A stretch of 64,000 nucleotides of DNA from Terasakiella sp033100395 (GTDB taxonomy: Bacteria > Pseudomonadota > Alphaproteobacteria > Rhodospirillales > Terasakiellaceae). This document shows positions 18,022 to 26,312 of the stretch, in pieces. The position numbers and the translations under genes were made by a program. The stretch covers positions 1 through 64,000 of the forward strand of contig NZ_JAWLVJ010000018.1 in the NCBI RefSeq assembly GCF_033100395.1, read 5' to 3'. Below the pieces are notes generated by a model that did not search any database, was not told the DNA's origin, and saw only the letters and a list, made by a program, of their open reading frames with translations. Every line of letters begins with the position of its first letter. The first letter of the stretch is position 1.

Positions 18022-18441
18022 ATGGAAAAAGTACGCCCTTTCAGCCACGCACTGGACCGCTTACGCGATGCTGGCCTTCGTCCCACACGCCAACGTCTGG
18101 CGCTTGCGAAACTGTTGTTTGATGATTGCGATCGTCACATTACAGCCGAACAGCTCCATTCAGAAGCACTGGCTGGTAACATCCGTGTTTCTCTGGCAAC
18201 TGTTTACAACACGCTGCATCAGTTTACTGCTGCGGGTCTGCTGCGCGAAATCGTTGTAGATGCGGGTCGTTCTTACTTTGATACAAACACAACAATCCAT
18301 CATCATTTCTTTGATGAAAGCACTGGGATGTTGTCGGATGTTCCGGAAGGTCAGTTGCAGGTGAGCGGCATGCCAACACCACCAACTGGATCGGAAATTG
18401 AAAGTGTTAACGTCGTGGTGCGTATTCGCGCTGCGTCATAA
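18022..18441 (+). CDS. irr: Iron response regulator Irr (Fur family)
   Basis: A 139-residue Fur-superfamily protein. The winged helix (about residues 8-75: LRDAGLRPTRQRLALAKLLF ... SLATVYNTLHQFTAAGLL) precedes the dimerisation domain with the TIHHHFFDESTGML histidine cluster typical of Irr, where heme and metal are sensed. In alphaproteobacteria Irr represses or activates heme, iron-sulfur and iron-uptake genes under iron limitation and is degraded on heme binding. Start 18022 has AGGTGA 6 nt upstream. A strong terminator follows. Confidence 0.88.
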   Translation: MEKVRPFSHALDRLRDAGLRPTRQRLALAKLLFDDCDRHITAEQLHSEALAGNIRVSLATVYNTLHQFTAAGLLREIVVDAGRSYFDTNTTIHHHFFDESTGMLSDVPEGQLQVSGMPTPPTGSEIESVNVVVRIRAAS

Positions 18442-18469
18442 TTCGATCGAGCTGTCTCTTTCGAATTAT

Positions 18470-18510
18470 AAAGCCGGGTTCTGGGGGGGATCCGGCTTTT
18501 TTCTTTTTTT
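18470..18510 (+). terminator. Rho-independent terminator of irr
   Basis: AAAGCCGG (18470-18477) pairs with CCGGCT (18492-18497), followed by a T-rich run to 18510. It sits just before the end of the convergent TPR gene. Confidence 0.8.
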
Positions 18511-18513
18511 GGG

Positions 18514-19269
18514 TTATTCGCTCTTGGGCGTGACTTCCATGCGCTGCAGGTTCAGCCGCGCGGTTTCTGCCGTGTCGCTTAATGGGTCAATCCCGATCAC
18601 ATCCAGCCAGTCGGTGCGGGCTTTTTCATCGCTGCCTTCGATGCGATAAAGCATCCCGCGTTCCAGCAGGGCTTCGGGGTGACTGGGATCAAGCGCGACA
18701 GCCTTTTTGATATCGCTCATGGCCTGATCAAATTTTTCTGTCAGGCGATAAATGGTGCCGCGAAAGATCAGCGCATCCACATTCAGATCATCCAAAGCAA
18801 GTGCCTTATCCAGATCACGTAAGGCATCGTCAAAGGCGTTTTGTGCACTGCGCATCTGAGCGCGATCCACATAAAAGTCAGCAACCGTTCCATCCAGGTC
18901 AATGGCCGTAGTCAGCACAGCACGGGCGCGATCAACCTCGTTTGCTAAAAACCAGCCTTGCGCGGCCTGGGCGAGAATCTGGGCTTTAAATTCTTTGGGT
19001 TTACGTGAAATATCAGCGAGCTTTTCCAGACGATCTGCGCCTGTGGCATAGCGTTTCATATTGATAAGGGCGGTTGCGATGCAATGTTCTGCTGCTTCTC
19101 CGCCGCCATAACTTTTCCAGGCCAGGCCCGCGTCAAAGGCTTCATCCGGAGCTTCGCGCACCAACGTCATGCAGGCTTCATACTGGTGCGCATGGTTGAT
19201 GGTTTTGGCTTCCAGCACAGAAGGGGTGGTTAAAAGTGCAATTGCGACTAGAAATCCCTGACGTTTCAC
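18514..19269 (-). CDS. Exported tetratricopeptide repeat protein
   Basis: A 251-residue protein with a signal peptide (about residues 1-22, ending LEAKT) and at least three TPR units in the second half (around 125-235: AFDDALRDLDKALALDDLNVDAL and DQAMSDIKKAVALDPSHPEAL). TPRs bind partner proteins, here presumably in the periplasm. The start is a GTG at 19269 preceded by AGG 7 nt upstream. Partner and role unknown; it stands alone, divergent from the SDR gene at 19319. Confidence 0.8.
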   Translation of the reverse strand: MKRQGFLVAIALLTTPSVLEAKTINHAHQYEACMTLVREAPDEAFDAGLAWKSYGGGEAAEHCIATALINMKRYATGADRLEKLADISRKPKEFKAQILAQAAQGWFLANEVDRARAVLTTAIDLDGTVADFYVDRAQMRSAQNAFDDALRDLDKALALDDLNVDALIFRGTIYRLTEKFDQAMSDIKKAVALDPSHPEALLERGMLYRIEGSDEKARTDWLDVIGIDPLSDTAETARLNLQRMEVTPKSE

Positions 19270-19318
19270 CTTAAATCCTTTAGACTCAATAGATATTTAA
19301 TTTTGGGCGTTTGGGTAG

Positions 19319-20176
19319 ATGAACACACTCTTTGTTTTTGGTCTAGGATATTCCGCATCTTTTTTCGCAAAGCAGGCGCTGGCCAAAGGCTGGCGGGTGA
19401 CGGGCACCATGCGTGAAGTTCAGCAGATCGATGGGATCGAGGTTTTTTCCTTTGATGGGGAAAAACATTTTGAAGATTTCGCAGGGCGTCTGAAAGACGT
19501 CACCCATGTGCTGCACTCCATCCCGCCCCACAAAGAAACAGGCGATTGTGTTTATAATCTGCATCGAAAACACCTGGCCCGTCTGGAGAATCTGAAATGG
19601 ATGGGTTATCTGTCCACCACCGGGGTCTATGGCAATGCCGATGGCGCGATGGTCGATGAAGATCATGAACGCAATCCTGGCAGTGCCCGATCGTGTGCCA
19701 GAAAAGCGGCTGAAGATGGCTGGCTGGGGACAGGCCTGCCCGTGCATCTGTTCCGTCTGGCCGGTATCTATGGGCCGGGCAGTTCCATGTTTGATCAGAT
19801 CAGAAAAGGCCGCGCGCGTGCCATTGATAAACCGGGGCATGTGTTCTCGCGTATTCACCGTGAAGACATCGCGGGTGTGCTTTGGGCATCGATTAACAAG
19901 CCCAATCCACCCAGGGCCTATAACGTCTGTGACGATGATCCGTGTGAACCGATCCGCGTTCTGGAATATGCCAGCCAGCTGATGGGGCGCGATATGCCTG
20001 TTGTGAAAAGCTTTGAAGAAGCCGCAAAAGAAATGTCACCCATGGCCTTGACGTTCTGGCAGGACAACAAGCGCGTGGATAACAGCCGGATGAAGAATGA
20101 GTTGGGCTATCAGTTAAAATACCCGACCTTCAAAGCCGGGCTTGATGCCATCTGGGCAGAGGAAGAAGGCGCATGA
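19319..20176 (+). CDS. NAD(P)-dependent epimerase/dehydratase-like protein (atypical SDR)
   Basis: A 285-residue extended/atypical SDR of the YeeZ type. The Rossmann start is FVFGLGYSASFFA (residues 5-17), the middle has GYLSTTGVYGN (near 100) and RLAGIYGPG (near 148). The classical YxxxK is not obvious, as in other members of this group, so the activity is uncertain. It overlaps the next membrane-channel gene by 4 bp (ATGA), indicating one operon. Confidence 0.8.
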   Translation: MNTLFVFGLGYSASFFAKQALAKGWRVTGTMREVQQIDGIEVFSFDGEKHFEDFAGRLKDVTHVLHSIPPHKETGDCVYNLHRKHLARLENLKWMGYLSTTGVYGNADGAMVDEDHERNPGSARSCARKAAEDGWLGTGLPVHLFRLAGIYGPGSSMFDQIRKGRARAIDKPGHVFSRIHREDIAGVLWASINKPNPPRAYNVCDDDPCEPIRVLEYASQLMGRDMPVVKSFEEAAKEMSPMALTFWQDNKRVDNSRMKNELGYQLKYPTFKAGLDAIWAEEEGA

Positions 20177-20799
20177 CCATGGATGCGATCTATATTCTTG
20201 GCATGATGGGGACGGCTGTTTTTGCCCTGTCTGGTGCCATGGCAGCGGCCCGTCAGGAACTTGATATTTTTGGTTTCATCATTGTTGCCCTTGCCCCGGC
20301 CATTGGTGGCGGTACCGTGCGCGATTTGTTGCTGAATGCAGACGGTGTTTTCTGGATGAAGGATTTGAATTACATCTACGTCTGTATCGCAGTCGCTGTG
20401 GTGTCATTTTTCCAAGTACACAGACTGGATGGTAAACGTTATCAGTTGCTCACCTGGGCAGATGCGTTTGGACTGGCGCTCTTTACAGTTGCTGGAACGC
20501 AGGCTGCGGTGACCTATGACCTCCATCCGGTCACCTGCGTTATTATGGGCATGATCACGGGCACCTTTGGCGGCATGATCCGCGACATTATCTGTAACGA
20601 AGTACCGTTTTTGCTGCAAAAAGAAATCTATGCCTTGGCGGCCATTGCGGGCAGTTGCGCTTACTTGTTGTTGATTGAACTGGGGCTGGATGAACAAGGG
20701 GCCATGACCATCGGCATTGCGACAACGTTCGTGGTGCGTGGTCTTGCAATTGCACTGCGTTGGAGCCTGCCGCAATATCGCCCGAAGAAATCAGATTAG
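20173..20799 (+). CDS. Trimeric intracellular cation (TRIC) channel family membrane protein
   Basis: A 208-residue protein of the YadS/YicG (UPF0126) family: two repeats of three transmembrane helices plus a seventh, with the duplicated glycine-rich signature GGGTVRDLLL (near 41-50) and GGMIRDII (near 128-135). Bacterial TRICs are homotrimeric potassium-permeable channels; glycine transport has been proposed for some. It is translated from an ATGA overlap with the SDR gene and converges on the GNAT gene with a 4-bp overlap. Confidence 0.88.
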   Translation: MTMDAIYILGMMGTAVFALSGAMAAARQELDIFGFIIVALAPAIGGGTVRDLLLNADGVFWMKDLNYIYVCIAVAVVSFFQVHRLDGKRYQLLTWADAFGLALFTVAGTQAAVTYDLHPVTCVIMGMITGTFGGMIRDIICNEVPFLLQKEIYALAAIAGSCAYLLLIELGLDEQGAMTIGIATTFVVRGLAIALRWSLPQYRPKKSD

Positions 20800-21218
20800 G
20801 TTTGGTTCAGGTCGATTTTGGCCTTGATATAGGGGAGGTGCTTTTTAAAAAAGCGCTCCCCCCATGCGGAAAATCCGTTCTTCTGATAAAAGCCAAGCGC
20901 TTCTTCACGCGCATCGCACCATAGTGTCTTGTAAGACGTGTGGCGCAAGTGATCCTGCATGCCCTGCAACATCTTGCTGCCGATCCCTTGGCTTTGATAT
21001 GCAGGCAGGATGGCAAATTTGCGCAGTCTGATTTTGTCCACACCATCGGGGAAGAGGGAGGCAACAGCGATGAGTTGGCCGCCAACCAATCCGCCAAAAT
21101 GAAGGGCTGTGTCGTCTTCTGACAACATGCAGGCTTCAATGGGAAGGTCCGGCCACAAGACCTGATGACGGATGTCATAGGTGTCTTGTGCGTTTATTTT
21201 CTGAAAGGAAAAGCTCAT
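20796..21218 (-). CDS. GNAT-family N-acetyltransferase
   Basis: A 140-residue GCN5-like acetyltransferase; the acetyl-CoA loop is in LRKFAILPAYQSQGIGSKMLQGM (about 66-88). The substrate cannot be inferred. Its start overlaps the recR stop by 4 bp, so it is the last gene of the dnaX-ybaB-recR cluster. Confidence 0.85.
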   Translation of the reverse strand: MSFSFQKINAQDTYDIRHQVLWPDLPIEACMLSEDDTALHFGGLVGGQLIAVASLFPDGVDKIRLRKFAILPAYQSQGIGSKMLQGMQDHLRHTSYKTLWCDAREEALGFYQKNGFSAWGERFFKKHLPYIKAKIDLNQT

Positions 21219-21811
21219 TCCATTGGTTTGCGTGCAGAAAGGGCCGCACTTAGGGTGCCATCATCCAGATAATCCAGTTCGCCGCCTACAGGGACGCCAT
21301 GGGCAAGGCCGGAAATGGTGACGTCGCAATTTTCCAGACAGTCTGCGATATAATGGGCGGTGGTTTGGCCGTCCACGGTTGCGCTGGTCGCCAGGATAAC
21401 TTCTTTGATCTCCGGCTGTTCGGCCCGGTTGACCAAGGTATCGATCTTCAGGTCTTCCGGTCCAATACCATCAAGGGCAGAAAGGGTGCCGCCCAGCACG
21501 TGATAGCGCCCTTTATAGGTATTGGATCGTTCCAACGCCCAGAGGTCGGAGACATCTTGCACCACACAGATGGTGCTGTCGTCACGTTTGGGGTCCGTGC
21601 AGATGGTGCAGGGATCAAGTGCATCCAGATTGCCGCAAATCGAACAGGTCTTCACATTCTGATCCACGCGCGTCAGTGCCTGGGTCAGGGGTGTCATCAA
21701 AACCTCTTTCTTTTTCACCAGATGCAGGGCCGCTCTGCGTGCAGAGCGCGGACCCAGACCTGGCAGCTTGGAAAGAAGCTGGATCAGTTGTTCGATTTCC
21801 GGTGCAGCCAA
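21215..21811 (-). CDS. recR: Recombination protein RecR
   Basis: A 198-residue DNA-clamp protein of the RecFOR pathway that helps load RecA at gaps. It shows the helix-hairpin-helix (LPGLGPRSARRAALHLV near 14-30), the four-cysteine zinc finger (CSICGNLDALDPCTIC near 56-71) and the Toprim domain (ICVVQDVSDLWALE). The start is a TTG: no ATG fits, and MAAPEIEQLIQLLS matches the usual N-terminus. It belongs to the conserved dnaX-ybaB-recR cluster. Confidence 0.95.
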   Translation of the reverse strand: MAAPEIEQLIQLLSKLPGLGPRSARRAALHLVKKKEVLMTPLTQALTRVDQNVKTCSICGNLDALDPCTICTDPKRDDSTICVVQDVSDLWALERSNTYKGRYHVLGGTLSALDGIGPEDLKIDTLVNRAEQPEIKEVILATSATVDGQTTAHYIADCLENCDVTISGLAHGVPVGGELDYLDDGTLSAALSARKPME

Positions 21812-21819
21812 GAAACTGT

Positions 21820-21872
21820 ATTCCGCTTTGGTGCGGAATCTCCTTTAAAAGATCCCGGCCTTCGCCGGGACA
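21820..21872. repeat. Paired-hairpin repeat between ybaB and recR (degenerate copy)
   Basis: Two hairpins, ATTCCGC/GCGGAAT (21820-21826 with 21833-21839) and TCCCGGC/GCCGGGA (21853-21859 with 21864-21870), fill the 66-bp gap. The layout is like the elements at 15434 and 46429, though the framing GTCAT/ATGAC is not preserved. Confidence 0.5.
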
Positions 21873-21877
21873 CACAA

Positions 21878-22201
21878 TTAAAATGGCAGGGACATACCAG
21901 GGGGCAGTTGCATGCCGCCTGTGATTTCGCTCATGCGTTTGTTGACCTCGGCTTCCATTTTGGATTTTGCATCTGCCATCGCTGCAACGATCAGGTCTTC
22001 CAGAACTTCTTTATCTTCCGGATCAACAAGCGATGGATCAATGTCGATTTTCTTGAGATCAGCTTTACCTGAAATCACAACATTCACCATGCCGCCACCA
22101 GATGTGCCATAGATTTCCAGTTCATTCAGGCCGTCCTGAAATTCCTGCATCTTGGATTGCATCTTCTGCGCTTGTTGCATCATTTTAGCCATGTTTTTCA
22201 T
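21878..22201 (-). CDS. YbaB/EbfC family nucleoid-associated protein
   Basis: A 107-residue dimeric DNA-binding protein of the YbaB/EbfC family (KMMQQAQKMQSKMQEFQ, then the conserved strand GTSGGGMVNVVISGKADLKKI and the segment DLIVAAMADAKSKM). It is thought to help nucleoid organisation and repair. It starts 5 bp after the dnaX stop, in the usual dnaX-ybaB-recR order. Confidence 0.93.
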   Translation of the reverse strand: MKNMAKMMQQAQKMQSKMQEFQDGLNELEIYGTSGGGMVNVVISGKADLKKIDIDPSLVDPEDKEVLEDLIVAAMADAKSKMEAEVNKRMSEITGGMQLPPGMSLPF

Positions 22202-22206
22202 GGGAC

Positions 22207-24006
22207 TTACTCTTCTCCGTCATTATGGTCGGGATCACCGGGTGTTGCTTCGATCTGAATGGCAGCGTCCGTTTGATCCAGTTTGATTTCATGTACTTTT
22301 TCAACAACACTTCCGGGGAAACTGGTGAGAATTTCGTTCACCAGCGGGTGTTGGGAAACTTCCTGTTTGCGTTTGGCAACTTCTTCATCGCGCACCTGGG
22401 CAAGAGTAATGTCCCCGGCAGCGTGGCGCGAGACACCAACCGCCCAGGTGCGATTGGTGTGGGTATCCAGAAACTTTTTGAGGTTCCCTGCCAATGTGTC
22501 AGGCGCATGGTCACCGGGGCGAAATTCGATCTTGCCCGGTTCGAACGAGACCAGATGCAGGTTATGCATCAGGTTTGTTTTCAGGACGATGTCGCGTTTT
22601 TCGTCTGTCAGATCGACGACTTCTTTAAAAGTCTGCGGGTCGGCCTTGATTTCCTGTTGGGTCTGGACCTGCACGTTGGGCTGGGTCAGCCCGCCATTGA
22701 CCACGCGCATGGCCGTTGGCGCGCTATTGGGCACGTTACCCCCGCCGCCCATGGTCGGGGCACCGACGGCCTGCGCCATCTGACCACCGCCACCACCGGA
22801 TGGCACACTACCGCCCGGACCGCCCGAAGGCGCAGGCGGGTTGTTCTGCATCATCTTGATGGCGTCTTCCGGTGTCGGCATATCGGCCACATAACACAGG
22901 CGGATAATGACCATCTCGGCAGCTTGCTGCGGATGCGGTGCGTTGCGCACTTCGCCCAGACCTTTCATCAAAATCTGATAAGCACGCGCCAGTACGGACA
23001 TGGCGAGTGTGTCTGACATTTCCTTGCCGCGCACTCGCTCCATTTCTGAAACAACAGCATTTTGCGCTGCATCCGGCACGACCTTAACCCGGGTCAGCCA
23101 GTGCGTCAGTTCCAGCAGGTCCTGCAGGACCACACTGGGGTCTGCCCCTGCGGCATAAAGGGTATCCATGACGGCGAGGGCTGCGGCCGCATCACCTTTC
23201 ATGATGGCATCAAACAGGTCAAACGTGCGGCCACGGTCGGCCAGACCCAACATATCGCGCACCTGTTCTTCGCCCACTTCACCATGGCAATGGGCAATGG
23301 CCTGATCCAGCAGGCTGAGACCGTCACGCACAGACCCGTCTGCGGCACGTGCAATCATAGCAAGTGCACTGTCATCAACCTTGGCACCTTCTTTTTGCGC
23401 CACGTTGTTGAAGTGACTGGCCAGAAGGTCCTGATCAATGCGACGTAGATCAAAACGTTGGCAGCGTGACAGCACGGTCACAGGGACTTTACGAATTTCG
23501 GTCGTTGCGAAAATGAATTTCACGTGTGCAGGCGGTTCTTCCAGTGTTTTCAACAGCGCGTTAAACGCACCTTTGGACAGCATGTGCACTTCGTCAATGA
23601 TGTAGATTTTATAGCGTGCAGACGTTGGGCGATAGCGCACCGATTCGATCACTTCACGGATGTCATCCACACCGGTTCTGGATGCCGCATCCATTTCGAT
23701 CACATCAACATGACGGTCCTGGGCGATGGCGACACATTGTTCACAGACACCACAGGGCGTGATGGTTTCTGTACCCTGACCGTCTTCGCCTACACAGTTG
23801 AGTGCACGCGCCACCAGACGGGCTGTTGTTGTCTTACCGACACCTCGGACTCCGGTCAGCATAAAGGCTTGCGCCAGACGGCCGGATTCAATGGCGTTGG
23901 AAAGGGTGCGAACCATGGCATCCTGACCGATGAGTTCTTCAAAGGTCGAGGGACGGTATTTTCGGGCGAGGACGCGATAAGCGCCTTGATCTTCGGTGTC
24001 GGTCAT
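22207..24006 (-). CDS. dnaX: DNA polymerase III subunit gamma/tau
   Basis: A 599-residue clamp-loader ATPase. The AAA+ core holds Walker A GVRGVGKT (about 52-59), zinc cysteines Cys71, Cys85, Cys88, Cys91, Walker B YIIDEVHML and the SRC motif LSRCQRF. A glycine/proline-rich linker (about 385-435) leads to the tau C-terminal domain. No obvious slippery A-run for a programmed frameshift was noticed. ATG 24006 is preferred to a TTG at 24015. SRP RNA lies upstream, ybaB downstream. Confidence 0.95.
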   Translation of the reverse strand: MTDTEDQGAYRVLARKYRPSTFEELIGQDAMVRTLSNAIESGRLAQAFMLTGVRGVGKTTTARLVARALNCVGEDGQGTETITPCGVCEQCVAIAQDRHVDVIEMDAASRTGVDDIREVIESVRYRPTSARYKIYIIDEVHMLSKGAFNALLKTLEEPPAHVKFIFATTEIRKVPVTVLSRCQRFDLRRIDQDLLASHFNNVAQKEGAKVDDSALAMIARAADGSVRDGLSLLDQAIAHCHGEVGEEQVRDMLGLADRGRTFDLFDAIMKGDAAAALAVMDTLYAAGADPSVVLQDLLELTHWLTRVKVVPDAAQNAVVSEMERVRGKEMSDTLAMSVLARAYQILMKGLGEVRNAPHPQQAAEMVIIRLCYVADMPTPEDAIKMMQNNPPAPSGGPGGSVPSGGGGGQMAQAVGAPTMGGGGNVPNSAPTAMRVVNGGLTQPNVQVQTQQEIKADPQTFKEVVDLTDEKRDIVLKTNLMHNLHLVSFEPGKIEFRPGDHAPDTLAGNLKKFLDTHTNRTWAVGVSRHAAGDITLAQVRDEEVAKRKQEVSQHPLVNEILTSFPGSVVEKVHEIKLDQTDAAIQIEATPGDPDHNDGEE

Positions 24007-24180
24007 GCTGGCCAAATGTGATTAGAATCTTGTTGGTCACAAGTTAGCAGGGCTGAGCGCGACATGCCAGTGGGGATGTGAAAAAAGAAGGGGGAGATTG
24101 TGCCTGGCTGGGAGGCATTACCTTTCGGCCAAGCTGCGCATGGCCTTTCGGTTTTCGATCAAACTGCGTTTGATCTTAGG

Positions 24181-24278
24181 TGAGAGGTTGAATACGACCC
24201 GAGCCGGTAAACTCGTTACGGCTGCTTCCTTCCGGACCTGACCGGGTTGGCGAGGAGCTCGTCCGCACCAACCTCTCA
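24181..24278 (-). ncRNA. ffs: Signal recognition particle RNA, small bacterial (4.5S) type
   Basis: The minus strand carries the near-universal SRP domain IV core GGTCAGGTCCGGAAGGAAGC (24223-24242 on the plus strand as its complement), and the ends GAGAGGTTGG and CAACCTCTC pair to close a hairpin of about 98 nt. The RNA binds Ffh to target nascent membrane proteins. Ends are approximate. A GATCAAAC/GTTTGATC hairpin lies just downstream (24158-24176). Position upstream of dnaX is the common alphaproteobacterial order. Confidence 0.93.
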
Positions 24279-24373
24279 AGTGCGTCTTCTATACCTTGAA
24301 GACGTTGACTTCAAGGGAAAAGTGACCGTAGCATAACGAAGAAAAAGAAATCCAAATCAAGGATACCTAAAAA

Positions 24374-24712
24374 ATGGTTGATGCCGTCGAAATCTATATC
24401 TGTAAAAAAGGTCAGAAAGTCGAAGAAGGACAGATGGTTATGTCCAATGATATCGACTGTAAGGAAGCGGCCGAAGAAGATGCCATCAAACGCTGTAAGG
24501 TCGTGACTTCCATTGAACGTATCGTCTATTATGATGTGTCCATGGGCGGCTTTAAAGTGCTTTATTCCTACACCAATCCCAACTGCAAGGAAATGAAGGG
24601 TGCAGGTCAGCGTCGCACGGGCGGCGGTGGGCCGATGCCTAAGAAAAAGAAAAAAGCCCCGGCTAAAAAGCAAGGGCTTTGGCAAAAGGTCAAAAAGACG
24701 TTTGGCGGCTGA
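24374..24712 (+). CDS. Small basic hypothetical protein
   Basis: A 112-residue protein with a folded-looking N-terminal part containing four cysteines (near 10, 29, 41, 75) and a very basic lysine-rich tail (PKKKKKAPAKKQ), which could bind nucleic acid or membrane. AAGG lies 11 nt before ATG. No family is recognised. Its stop abuts the end of the convergent lipoprotein gene. Confidence 0.6.
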   Translation: MVDAVEIYICKKGQKVEEGQMVMSNDIDCKEAAEEDAIKRCKVVTSIERIVYYDVSMGGFKVLYSYTNPNCKEMKGAGQRRTGGGGPMPKKKKKAPAKKQGLWQKVKKTFGG

Positions 24713-25273
24713 CTATTTTACAATAAAGACACCAAATGTGCCATTAATTGTGCCGAACCCCCAAGGGGCGAAGTGCCAGCGATCTGCCATGAATCCAGGT
24801 GACGCGTCTTCAAATTCGTATTTGCCTTCTTTGACAGGGACGAACTTAAGGGTCCGTTCGCCTTTGGCAGGAACGACAAAAGAAACCAGAAGCGGTTTTT
24901 GCATGCCGGATGCATCATCAATATCGGTGTTTTTAGCGCTGAGTTTCAGGACGCTGGAACTTTCGAAGAAATCGACCGCACGAAAAGAGATGGCTTCTGC
25001 ATCCTTGTTGACGATTTTCAGTTTGTACGGCGTTTCGCGTTTCAGATGAACCACCATAGGGGTGAATTCACGTTCTTCAACGTTAAGCGTGATCTCTCTG
25101 GCCGCGTCCCAGTTGGCTTTGGCGGCGATTTCACCTGATGCGTCTTCATAAGAGGTGCTGCCGTCAAAAAGGCCTATGTTGATAATGGGGGAAGGGCCAG
25201 TTGTGATATCAAGATTAGCACAGGCACTGAGCCCGAGTGCTGCAACAATAGCCACCCCAAAACGAAATTTCAT
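24713..25273 (-). CDS. Predicted lipoprotein with a cupredoxin-like domain
   Basis: A 186-residue protein with a lipoprotein signal (AALGLSAC; lipidated Cys near residue 18). The rest looks like a cupredoxin-type beta-sandwich (REFTPMVVHLKRETPYKLKIVN ... VPAKGERTLKFVPVKEGKYEFED). The His-Cys-His-Met copper ligands expected of true cupredoxins are not visible, so metal binding is doubtful. Start 25273 (MKFRFG) is chosen because it begins the signal peptide. Function unknown; envelope location is likely. Confidence 0.7.
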   Translation of the reverse strand: MKFRFGVAIVAALGLSACANLDITTGPSPIINIGLFDGSTSYEDASGEIAAKANWDAAREITLNVEEREFTPMVVHLKRETPYKLKIVNKDAEAISFRAVDFFESSSVLKLSAKNTDIDDASGMQKPLLVSFVVPAKGERTLKFVPVKEGKYEFEDASPGFMADRWHFAPWGFGTINGTFGVFIVK

Positions 25274-25394
25274 AATCTTTGCCCTAATCCCTTGTTCGCG
25301 CACATAAACGCCCCTAGGTTAACAATCTGGTGGATACTCTATCGTCAGAAAGTTAAGGCTACAATAATTTCTTAGGAAAAAAGGCGTTTTTTGG

Positions 25395-26312
25395 ATGTCA
25401 TTTGCATCAAGTGAGCTCTATTACTCAACATCTTTGGTTGATCGTCGTTCCATTGATCGGCCAAATGAGGAGAAAGTCCATCAGGCACTGGTGTCGGAAT
25501 ATGCACGATTCGTCATCCTGTCTGAGAGCCGGAACTTGTTTGAAATTGTTGCAGGCAAGTATCTGCCTGTCTTTTTGAACTTTCTGGAAGTACAAGACTA
25601 TATCGCTGATCATCCTTGGGCCTATCTGGGGCATTATGATGAAAAGCACTTGTTTGTTCTGGATGCAACAGCCCTTAAAGATCAAGTGTTTACTGATGAA
25701 ATTCGCCCTGAAAGCTGTTTTGAAGATTTAAGACGGGCAGGCCCGTTGCAGCAACGCACCGAAGCGTCGCAACTGGCCTATGGACGCGGGTTGATGTACT
25801 GGCATCAACGTCATCAGTTTTGTGGCGTGTGCGGATCACCCACTGCAATGCGCGATGCCGGGCATGTGCGGCACTGTCTCAACCCGGAGTGTGGTGTTGA
25901 TCATTTTCCCCGAACCGACCCGGCGGTGATTATGCTGATCCATCACGGCGATAAATGTTTGCTCGGTCATCATAACCGATTGAAGGAGGGGATGTATTCC
26001 ACATTGGCCGGATTCGTTGAGCCGGGGGAAACCCTGGAAGATGCCGTGCGCCGCGAAGTGATGGAAGAAGCAGGCATCAAGGTGGGCAAAGTGACTTATG
26101 CAGGATCGCAGCCCTGGCCGTTCCCGACCGCCTTGATGGTTGGCTTTTATGGGGAAGCAGAAACGACAGATATCTCGTTTCTGGATGACGAACTGGAAGA
26201 TGCCCAATGGTTCAGCCGCGATGAGCTGAGGAATTTCAAGGAAATAGGCAAAAGCCTGCCCAGCCATGACAGTATCGCGCGCAATCTGATTGAAAAATGG
26301 CTTGTGGATTAA
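25395..26312 (+). CDS. nudC: NAD(+) diphosphatase (Nudix hydrolase)
   Basis: A 305-residue NudC-type enzyme that cleaves NAD(H) to NMN(H) and AMP and can remove NAD caps from RNA. The four-cysteine zinc ribbon (CGVCGSPTAM ... CLNPECG, about 148-172) precedes the Nudix box GFVEPGETLEDAVRREVMEE (about 212-231) and the NudC-specific SQPWPFP motif (near 243). All hallmark residues are present. It converges on the LysR gene with a 4-bp overlap. Confidence 0.95.
   Translation: MSFASSELYYSTSLVDRRSIDRPNEEKVHQALVSEYARFVILSESRNLFEIVAGKYLPVFLNFLEVQDYIADHPWAYLGHYDEKHLFVLDATALKDQVFTDEIRPESCFEDLRRAGPLQQRTEASQLAYGRGLMYWHQRHQFCGVCGSPTAMRDAGHVRHCLNPECGVDHFPRTDPAVIMLIHHGDKCLLGHHNRLKEGMYSTLAGFVEPGETLEDAVRREVMEEAGIKVGKVTYAGSQPWPFPTALMVGFYGEAETTDISFLDDELEDAQWFSRDELRNFKEIGKSLPSHDSIARNLIEKWLVD

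Noticed and set aside
22207..24006. Programmed frameshift producing a gamma subunit of DnaX
   Set aside because: No run of A residues followed by a hairpin was seen in the linker region; cannot be supported.
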